DNA from: Streptomyces cyanogenus
Lineage (GTDB): Bacteria > Actinomycetota > Actinomycetes > Streptomycetales > Streptomycetaceae
NCBI RefSeq assembly: GCF_017526105.1
Contig: NZ_CP071839.1
Span: 5,409,001-5,473,000, forward strand
Direction: 5' to 3'
DNA length: 64,000 nucleotides
The notes below the pieces were generated by a model that was given only the letters and a program-made list of their open reading frames with translations, ran no database searches and was not told the origin of the DNA. Positions 58,460-64,000 of the stretch are shown piece after piece (the stretch's first letter is position 1; each line of letters starts with the position of its first letter). Made by a program: the position numbers and the translations under genes.

Positions 58460-59455
58460 ATGCCAGGCGCCATCTATGCCGAGGGCTTGGTGAAGACCTT
58501 CGGCGACGTAAGGGCACTGGACGGCGTCGACCTCGATGTGCCCGAGGGCACGGTCCTCGGCCTGCTCGGGCCGAACGGCGCCGGCAAGACGACGACCGTC
58601 CGCTGCCTGACGACCCTGCTGCGCCCCGACAGCGGCAAGGCGGTCGTCGCGGGCGTCGACGTGCTGCGGCACCCCGACACGGTGCGCCGCTCCATAGACC
58701 TGTCCGGCCAGTTCGCGGCGGTCGACGAGTACCTGACCGGCCGGGAGAACCTGCAGATGGTCGGACAGCTCTACCAGATGAAGGCGAAGGCCGCCCGGGC
58801 CCGCGCGGCGGAACTGCTGGACCAGTTCAACCTCGCCGACGCCGCGGACCGCCCCGCCAAGACCTACTCCGGAGGCATGCGCCGCCGGCTGGACCTCGCC
58901 GCCGCCCTCGTGGTCTCCCCGCCGGTGATGTTCATGGACGAACCCACGACGGGCCTCGACCCGCGCAACCGCCAGCAGCTGTGGGAGGTCATCAAACAGC
59001 TCGTCTCCGGCGGTACGACGCTGCTGCTGACCACGCAGTACCTGGAGGAGGCCGACCACCTGGCCCACGACATCGCGGTCGTCGACCACGGCCGGGTCAT
59101 CGCCCAGGGCACCTCCGACCAGCTCAAGGCCCGCACCGGCGGCGAGCGCGTCGAGGTCGTGGTGCACGAACGGGAGCACATGGCGACCGCCGTGGAGGTG
59201 CTGCGCGGCTTCGGCAAGGGCGAGACCACGGTCGAGGAGCACACCCGCAGGCTCACGGTGCCCGTCACCGGCGGCGCCAAGCTGCTCGCCGAGGTCATCC
59301 GTGAGCTGGACGCGCGGGGGATCGAGATGGACGACATCGGCCTGCGCCGCCCCACCCTCGACGACGTCTTCCTCTCCCTGACCGGACACGCGGCCGAGAC
59401 CACCGCCAAGGACGAGCAGTCCGGCAAGCAGAACGGCAAGGAGGCCGTGAAATGA
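58460..59455 (+). CDS. DrrA-type ABC transporter ATP-binding protein
   Basis: A 331-residue ATPase of the daunorubicin-resistance exporter family: Walker A LLGPNGAGKTTTVRCLTTLL at about 35-54, Q-loop in SGQFAAVDEYLTGRENLQMV, signature TYSGGMRRRLDLAAALV, Walker B VMFMDEPTTGLDPRNRQQLW, and an extended C-terminal domain (RVEVVVHEREHMATAVEVLR) as in DrrA. The start ATG at 58460 has GGAGA upstream. The permease gene overlaps by 4 bp. Together they form a drug- or lipid-type exporter; the substrate is unknown. Confidence 0.93.
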   Translation: MPGAIYAEGLVKTFGDVRALDGVDLDVPEGTVLGLLGPNGAGKTTTVRCLTTLLRPDSGKAVVAGVDVLRHPDTVRRSIDLSGQFAAVDEYLTGRENLQMVGQLYQMKAKAARARAAELLDQFNLADAADRPAKTYSGGMRRRLDLAAALVVSPPVMFMDEPTTGLDPRNRQQLWEVIKQLVSGGTTLLLTTQYLEEADHLAHDIAVVDHGRVIAQGTSDQLKARTGGERVEVVVHEREHMATAVEVLRGFGKGETTVEEHTRRLTVPVTGGAKLLAEVIRELDARGIEMDDIGLRRPTLDDVFLSLTGHAAETTAKDEQSGKQNGKEAVK

Positions 59456-60309
59456 GCACCGTCACCGAGGCCGTGCCCGCCACGGCGCCCGGCAACCCCT
59501 TCGGCCGGTCCGTCCGCGACTCGCTGATCGTTGCCAAACGCAATCTGATCCGGATGTCCCGCATCCCCGAAATGCTGATCTTCGGACTGATCCAGCCCAT
59601 CATGTTCGTGGTGCTGTTCACCTACGTGTTCGGCGGCTCCATGAAGATCGGTACCAGCACCAGCGCGCTCGACTACAAGAACTTCCTGATGGCCGGCATC
59701 TTCGCGCAGACCGTCACCTTCGCCACCGCCAGCTCCGGCGCCGGCATCGCCGACGACATGCACAAGGGCCTCATCGACCGCTTCCGCTCCCTGCCCATGG
59801 CACGCGGTGCGGTGCTGACCGGACGCACCCTCGCCGACCTGGTGCAGACGGCGCTCACCCTGCTGGTCCTCGCCGTGGTCGCGCTGCTCGTCGGCTGGCG
59901 GGCCGGCTCCGACGGCCACACCAACGCCGGCAAGGTCCTCGCCGCCTTCGCCCTGCTGCTCCTGCTCGGCTACGCGTTCACCTGGATCGGCGCGCTGATC
60001 GGTCTCACCGTCCGCACCCCGGAGGCGGCCACCTCCGGCGGGCTGATCTGGCTGTTCCCGGTGACCTTCATATCCAAGGCCTTCGTGGACACCGGCAACA
60101 TGACGCCGTGGCTGCGGCACATCGCGGAGTGGAACCCGTTCAGCGCCACCGTGCAGGCGACCCGCGTGCTGTTCGCCAACCCCGGGCAGTCCGCCTCGGG
60201 TGCCTGGCCGATGGAGCACCCGGTGTGGGCCTCGCTGATCTGGTCGGTCCTGATCATCGTGGTCTTCCGCACCCTCGCGGTGCGCAAGTACCGCTCCGCG
60301 ACCGCCTGA
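59452..60309 (+). CDS. DrrB-type ABC transporter permease
   Basis: A 285-residue ABC-2 type permease: six predicted helices including EMLIFGLIQPIMFVVLFTYV, ALTLLVLAVVALLVGW, AFALLLLLGYAFTWIGALIG and SGGLIWLFPVTFISKAFVDT. The FRSLPMARGAVLTGRTLADL segment is the family's conserved inner-membrane loop. The start ATG overlaps the ATPase stop as ATGA (59452-59455), so the two are translationally coupled. Functions with the preceding ATPase as an exporter. Confidence 0.93.
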   Translation: MSTVTEAVPATAPGNPFGRSVRDSLIVAKRNLIRMSRIPEMLIFGLIQPIMFVVLFTYVFGGSMKIGTSTSALDYKNFLMAGIFAQTVTFATASSGAGIADDMHKGLIDRFRSLPMARGAVLTGRTLADLVQTALTLLVLAVVALLVGWRAGSDGHTNAGKVLAAFALLLLLGYAFTWIGALIGLTVRTPEAATSGGLIWLFPVTFISKAFVDTGNMTPWLRHIAEWNPFSATVQATRVLFANPGQSASGAWPMEHPVWASLIWSVLIIVVFRTLAVRKYRSATA

Positions 60310-60353
60310 CGCCGGCCGGCACCGGACCGCGACACGGCCCAGCTCATGACAAA

Positions 60354-60383
60354 GCCCCCGGCGGCCCAGAGGGCGCCGGGGGC
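60354..60383. terminator. Bidirectional terminator between the ABC permease and greA
   Basis: GCCCCCGGCG, 10-nt loop with further pairing (GCCC/GGG), CGCCGGGGGC: perfect 10-bp stem between converging genes. Confidence 0.88.
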
Positions 60384-60405
60384 CGGAAGCGACCAGGGGC
60401 TCCGG

Positions 60406-60903
60406 TCAGCCCGTGTACGGCTCGGCCTTCAGGATCCGCACCGAGGCCTTCTTGCCGTTCGGCAGCTCGTACTCCGCGTCCTCGCCGACCTTGTGGCCGA
60501 TGACGCCCGAGCCGAGCGGGGACTGCGGGGAGTACGTCTCGATGTCGGCGCTCGCGTACTCGCGCGAGGCGAGCAGGAACGTCAGCGTGTCGTCCTCGTC
60601 ACCGTCGAAGGCGATCGTGACGACCATGCCCGGCGCGACGGCACCGTTCGCGGCCGGCGGCTCGCCGACCTTGGCGTTCTCGAGGAGCTGGGTCAGCTGG
60701 CGCACACGCAGCTCCTGCTTGCCCTGCTCCTCCTTGGCCGCGTGGTACCCGCCGTTCTCGCGCAGGTCGCCCTCCTCGCGCGCGGCCGCGATCTTGGCGG
60801 CGATCTCCGTGCGCGCAGGACCAGTAAGGTACTCAAGCTCGTCCTTGAGCTTGTTGTACGCCTCCTGGGTCAGCCAGGTGACGTTCTCGCTGGTCTGGGT
60901 CAC
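60406..60903 (-). CDS. greA: Transcription elongation factor GreA
   Basis: A 165-residue GreA: N-terminal coiled coil with the tip acidic residues in AAREEGDLRENGGYHAAKEE, which stimulate cleavage of backtracked transcripts in RNA polymerase, followed by the C-terminal FKBP-like domain (VIGHKVGEDAEYELPNGKKA). The start is the GTG at 60903 (VTQTSENVTW), with GAGGAGC upstream; an open frame extends 18 codons further but without a site. Located as in S. coelicolor between the ABC exporter and the DUF4307 gene. Confidence 0.95.
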   Translation of the reverse strand: MTQTSENVTWLTQEAYNKLKDELEYLTGPARTEIAAKIAAAREEGDLRENGGYHAAKEEQGKQELRVRQLTQLLENAKVGEPPAANGAVAPGMVVTIAFDGDEDDTLTFLLASREYASADIETYSPQSPLGSGVIGHKVGEDAEYELPNGKKASVRILKAEPYTG

Positions 60904-61092
60904 AGGGTGCTCCTCGTCGGTACTGGGAATACAAAGCATCGCCCTACCCAGAAGCATGTTCCCTCTCGGATGGGCGAAACCACGAGCCTAACAATTCAAT
61001 GGCGGAAGGGGGAGGACATAAGCCATGAGAATCACATCGGCCCAGTTCAGAGCCTACGCATTCCGGGTGAACCCGGGAGGTGTCCCGGGCCC

Positions 61093-61491
61093 TCAGCCGG
61101 CGTGACAGCCCAGCAGCTCGGCCGTCGTCCCCTGCGCGGTCGTACGCAGCGTGACGACCTTGTCGATCCGGGTGGCCGGCCCGGAGAAGCGGAAGTCGGC
61201 CCGCCCCACCTCGGCGCCGTCGGCCGACTGGGAGCGCAGGGTGCAGTAGCCGGAGGCACCGGCGTCCTTGCGGACCTCCAGATGCACCCTGACCGCGTCG
61301 TCGGAGGCCTTGAAGGTGATGACCTCGGCGCTGATCTCGTTCTGGGCGACGTAGTGGTAGGCGAAATAGCCGATCAGTGCGAGCAGGACCGCGCCCAGCA
61401 CCGAGCCTGCGATCCTGAGCTTGCGGTCGGCGCGCTGATCCGAGGAACGGCCGTAGCGGCCCTCGGGCAGCCGCGTGCTCGCGGTACTCAT
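61093..61491 (-). CDS. DUF4307 single-helix membrane protein
   Basis: A 132-residue protein: polar basic N-terminus (PEGRYGRSSDQRADRKLR), one transmembrane helix (IAGSVLGAVLLALIGYFAYH, about residues 27-46) and an extracytoplasmic beta-rich domain with two cysteines (GYCTLRSQSADGAEVGRADF and AELLGCHAG) that could pair. This is the conserved actinobacterial DUF4307 protein, always near greA and mca as far as I recall. Function not known. It is divergent from mca (158 bp). Confidence 0.88.
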   Translation of the reverse strand: MSTASTRLPEGRYGRSSDQRADRKLRIAGSVLGAVLLALIGYFAYHYVAQNEISAEVITFKASDDAVRVHLEVRKDAGASGYCTLRSQSADGAEVGRADFRFSGPATRIDKVVTLRTTAQGTTAELLGCHAG

Positions 61492-61564
61492 GATCGTCCT
61501 CTCCGCGGAATTATTCGCCCCCCGATTCGGTCACTATAGAAGCCGCTCGCCCGCCGCCCGACCA

Positions 61565-61594
61565 CCGCCCCTCGGGGACGTCCCTTCGGGGCGG
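61565..61594 (+). promoter_or_regulatory. Hairpin in the mca leader
   Basis: CCGCCCC and GGGGCGG arms with an inner GGGAC/GTCCC pair form a compact stem about 55 bp before the mca TTG. It lies upstream of both divergent starts, so it is a leader structure or operator rather than a terminator. Confidence 0.4.
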
Positions 61595-61649
61595 CACCTG
61601 TTTGACTGCACCCCACGACCCGGGGCGCCGACTGACCAAGGATTGAGTC

Positions 61650-62531
61650 TTGACTGACCAGCTGCGACTGATGGCCGTTCACGCGCACCCCGACGACGAG
61701 TCGAGCAAGGGCGCGGCCACCATGGCGAAGTACGTGTCCGAGGGGGTGGACGTGCTGGTGGTGACCTGCACCGGCGGAGAGCGTGGGTCCATCCTCAATC
61801 CCAAGCTGCAGGGCGACACCTACATCGAGGAGCACATCCACGAGGTGCGCCGCAAGGAGATGGACGAGGCCCGGGAGATCCTCGGCGTCAAGCAGGAATG
61901 GCTCGGCTTCGTCGACTCCGGGCTGCCGGAGGGCGACCCGCTGCCGCCGCTGCCCGAGGGCTGCTTCGCCCTGGAGGACGTCGACAAGGCGGCCGGCGAG
62001 CTGGTGAAGCAGATCCGCTCCTTCCGCCCGCAGGTGATCACCACCTACGACGAGAACGGCGGCTACCCGCACCCCGACCACATCATGACCCACAAGATCT
62101 CCATGGTGGCGTTCGAGGGCGCGGCGGACACCGAGAAGTACCCCGAGGCCGAGTTCGGGCCCGCCTACCAGCCGCTGAAGCTCTACTACAACCAGGGCTT
62201 CAACCGCCCGCGCACCGAGGCGCTCCACCAGGCCATGCTCGACCGCGGCCTGGACTCGCCGTACGGCGAGTGGCTCAAGCGGTGGAGCGAGATGGAGCGC
62301 ACCGAGCGCACCCTGACCACCCACATCCCGTGCGCGGACTTCTTCGAGATCCGCGACAAGGCGCTGATCGCCCACGCCACGCAGATCGATCCCGACGGCG
62401 GCTGGTTCAAGGTGCCGCTGGAGCTCCAGAAGGAGGTCTGGCCCACGGAGGAGTACGAGCTGGCGAAGTCCCTCGTCGACACCTCCATCCCCGAGGACGA
62501 CCTCTTCGCGGGCATCCGGGACAATGCCTGA
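61650..62531 (+). CDS. mca: Mycothiol S-conjugate amidase
   Basis: A 293-residue zinc amidase that cleaves mycothiol S-conjugates to a mercapturic acid and GlcN-Ins, detoxifying electrophiles and antibiotics. Metal site motifs: AVHAHPDDESSKGAATMAKY (His13, Asp16 region) and GGYPHPDHIMTHKI. It is longer at the C-terminus than the deacetylase MshB and has the Mca-type YNQGFNRPRTEALHQAMLDR region. Start TTG at 61650, with AAGGATTG upstream. Overlaps the small membrane protein gene downstream by 8 bp. Confidence 0.95.
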   Translation: MTDQLRLMAVHAHPDDESSKGAATMAKYVSEGVDVLVVTCTGGERGSILNPKLQGDTYIEEHIHEVRRKEMDEAREILGVKQEWLGFVDSGLPEGDPLPPLPEGCFALEDVDKAAGELVKQIRSFRPQVITTYDENGGYPHPDHIMTHKISMVAFEGAADTEKYPEAEFGPAYQPLKLYYNQGFNRPRTEALHQAMLDRGLDSPYGEWLKRWSEMERTERTLTTHIPCADFFEIRDKALIAHATQIDPDGGWFKVPLELQKEVWPTEEYELAKSLVDTSIPEDDLFAGIRDNA

Positions 62532-62769
62532 CATGAGCGCAAGCGTGAGCCTGGCAGTGACGCATCTCGTTCCCCTCGCCAAGGAGGTGGACGAGAACAA
62601 GGTCACCCCCGGCGTCCTCGGCTTCATCGTCTTCGCGGTGATGGCCCTGGCCGTGTGGGGCCTGATGAAGTCGATGAGCAAGCACATGCAGAAGGTCGAC
62701 TTCAAGGAGTCCCCGGACGCCGACGCCGAGCAGTCCCGGCAGAAGGCCGACTCGGCCCAGCAGGGCTGA
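62524..62769 (+). CDS. Hypothetical small membrane protein coupled to mca
   Basis: An 81-residue protein: one transmembrane helix (VLGFIVFAVMALAVWGLMKS, about residues 31-50) followed by a charged cytosolic tail (KHMQKVDFKESPDADAEQSR). The ATG at 62524 overlaps the mca stop by 8 bp; a second ATG at 62533 (MSASVSL) is equally plausible. The coupling to mca suggests a related membrane-associated role; no known domain. Convergent with the TPR gene, with only 9 bp between stops. Confidence 0.82.
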   Translation: MPDMSASVSLAVTHLVPLAKEVDENKVTPGVLGFIVFAVMALAVWGLMKSMSKHMQKVDFKESPDADAEQSRQKADSAQQG

Positions 62770-62778
62770 CCGCACAGG

Positions 62779-64000
62779 TCAGCGCCCCGCCGGTACCGCC
62801 ACCCCCATCACCTCCCGGGCGTGGCGGTCCGGAGTCATGCGCAGCCGCCAGGCCTGCCAGCCGGCCTCCAGCTGTACGCCCCGCTCCAGCAGCAGGGCGT
62901 ACGCCGGGACGTAGTCGTCCAGCTTCTCGTCCCGCAGCGGATGCGTGGCGCGGGCCAGCCGGGCCAGCTCCTCCTGGGCGACCGCCGTGCCCACCTCCAC
63001 CCCGCCCGGCGCCGCGTACGGCAGCAGGGTGCAGCGCAGGAAGCGGGCCCAGTCCTCGCCGCGCCGGTCGCCGTACGACGAGAACAGGGTGAGCGCCTCG
63101 TCGCACAGCGCCAGCGCCTGCTGCGTGCGGGCGTTGCCCGCGTCCACCACCGCCAGCTCCAGGCACGTCCAGGCCTCGCCGTGGGCCACGCCGATCCGCT
63201 GGAAGTCGGCGCGCGCGTCCACCAGCAGCTGACGGGCGAAACCGGAATTGCGCAGCGAGCCGGTCTGCGCGGCCCGCTGGTCCCGGGTCGCCCGCGCCGA
63301 GTGGTGCCGGGCGCAGGCCAGGCCGTAGACGTCCCGAATCCGGGAGAACATCGTCCGGGACCGCTCCAGGTCGCGCACCGCCCGGTCCAGCTCGCCGGTC
63401 TCCTCCAGGGCCTGCCCCAGGTAGTACAGCGTCCACGCCTCGCCGCGCGCGTCCTCGTTGTCCCGGTGCCGGGTCACCGCCCGGCGCAGGCTCTCCACTG
63501 CGGCGGAGGCGTCGCCGTCCACCAGCCGGGCCCGGGCCAGCTGGGTCAGCGCCCAGGCCTCGCCGCGGGCGTCCTGCGTCCTGCCGTACCGCTCCAGGGC
63601 CGCCCGCAGTTCCGTCTCCGCGCGCGGTACGTCGCCCAGCCGCAGCGCCAGCTGGCCCAGCTGGAAGTGCGCCCAGGCCTCGCCGTGCACCGAGCCGCCC
63701 TCGCGGTGCAGGACCAGGGAGCGGGTGAGCAGGTCCAGCGCCTCCGCCAGCCGGGCCCGGTCCCGCTGGACGGCCGCCAGCGCGTGCATCGTCCAGGCCC
63801 GGTCCGTCGCCAGCTCCGGCGCGGCCTGCAGCTCCAGGGCCTCCTGGAGCTTGGCGGCGGCCTCGGTGAGGTTGCCCTGGTGGTGCAGCGTGATCCCGAG
63901 GGAGGTCAGGGCGCGGGCCGCCCCCGCGTCGTGGTGGGCCTCCCGGTACAGGTCGACCACCGAGGCCAGCGTGGTGCGCGCCTTGTCCAGCTCGCCCAGC
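62779..64000 (-). CDS. TPR repeat protein (AfsR-like or TPR-only regulator), 5' part outside window
   Basis: At least 407 residues of tetratricopeptide repeats on the minus strand, running to the window edge. Units of 40 residues recur with the pattern (GEAWALTQLARARLVDGDAS, GEAWTLYYLGQALEETGELD, GEAWTCLELAVVDAGNARTQ), each with a W/L-rich helix pair. The repeats and C-terminal position suit the TPR array of an AfsR/SARP or STAND-type regulator, but no NB-ARC or DNA-binding part is inside the window, so the class is not confirmed. Confidence 0.8.
   Translation of the reverse strand, partial: LGELDKARTTLASVVDLYREAHHDAGAARALTSLGITLHHQGNLTEAAAKLQEALELQAAPELATDRAWTMHALAAVQRDRARLAEALDLLTRSLVLHREGGSVHGEAWAHFQLGQLALRLGDVPRAETELRAALERYGRTQDARGEAWALTQLARARLVDGDASAAVESLRRAVTRHRDNEDARGEAWTLYYLGQALEETGELDRAVRDLERSRTMFSRIRDVYGLACARHHSARATRDQRAAQTGSLRNSGFARQLLVDARADFQRIGVAHGEAWTCLELAVVDAGNARTQQALALCDEALTLFSSYGDRRGEDWARFLRCTLLPYAAPGGVEVGTAVAQEELARLARATHPLRDEKLDDYVPAYALLLERGVQLEAGWQAWRLRMTPDRHAREVMGVAVPAGR

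Noticed and set aside
1..64000. tRNA or rRNA genes
   Set aside because: No cloverleaf-like sequence or rRNA segment was recognised by eye in the intergenic regions; a covariance-model scan would be needed to exclude small RNAs.

Overview
The window is high-GC actinobacterial chromosome, almost certainly Streptomyces. Codon third positions are nearly all G or C, GTG and TTG starts are common, and the window carries mycothiol S-conjugate amidase (mca), a P2-type acyl-CoA carboxylase set with an epsilon subunit, an LAxTG sortase-type substrate and the afsQ1/afsQ2/sigQ locus. From memory, gene order follows the conserved chromosome core of S. coelicolor around SCO4899 to SCO4970 (afsQ1 = SCO4907, hutH = SCO4932, mca = SCO4967). 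No mobile element, prophage, CRISPR array, rRNA or tRNA was recognised.

Layout. 0-8.6 kb: the 3' part of deoA, a Uma2 protein, an AEC transporter, a STAS protein overlapping a sigma factor with a SnoaL-like tail, a divergent MFS/LysR pair, an alpha/beta-hydrolase-like protein that lacks the nucleophile serine, and add. 8.7-13.8 kb: PspC, VanZ and the AfsQ module (lipoprotein, kinase afsQ2 and response regulator afsQ1 joined by 4-bp overlaps, with divergent sigQ and a match to the AfsQ1 box between them). 13.8-26.8 kb: a uridine-kinase-like gene, deoC with two aldehyde dehydrogenase genes, two PH-domain membrane proteins, phosphosugar mutase, purine nucleoside phosphorylase, a gamma-glutamylcyclotransferase-like gene, an LpdA-like flavoprotein and a DeoR regulator. 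With deoA and add, this is a nucleoside and deoxyribose salvage neighbourhood.

27-33.5 kb: acyl-CoA carboxylase. accA2 (biotin carboxylase plus BCCP) stands alone; pccB-pccE-mmpB-maf form an operon divergent from birA, the ligase that biotinylates the BCCP. 33.8-39.5 kb: adenylate cyclase, a secreted or anchored hypothetical, an enoyl-CoA hydratase, a GAF-GGDEF protein and hutH. 39.5-49.4 kb: surface and secreted functions (lipoprotein, LAxTG protein, L,D-transpeptidase, a very large S8 protease), then a helix-turn-helix regulator divergent from a zinc alcohol dehydrogenase, and an S51-type peptidase. 49.7-54 kb: two paralogous membrane-anchored TPR-like proteins bracketing a membrane M48 metalloprotease. 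54-64 kb: metB, a sigma-like gene with a small membrane protein, MarR, ilvA, a DrrAB-type ABC exporter, greA, a DUF4307 protein, mca, a small membrane protein, and the 3' end of a TPR protein that continues past the window.

Main regulatory observation: an identical 12-bp palindrome, CTACGCGCGTAG, lies just upstream of add, deoC and the purine nucleoside phosphorylase gene, spread over 16 kb. It looks like the operator of an uncharacterised nucleoside-salvage regulon. Other structure includes several tandem-repeat intergenic tracts, a dispersed 3'-end repeat family, inverted-repeat operators in divergent promoters, and clear bidirectional terminators between convergent genes.
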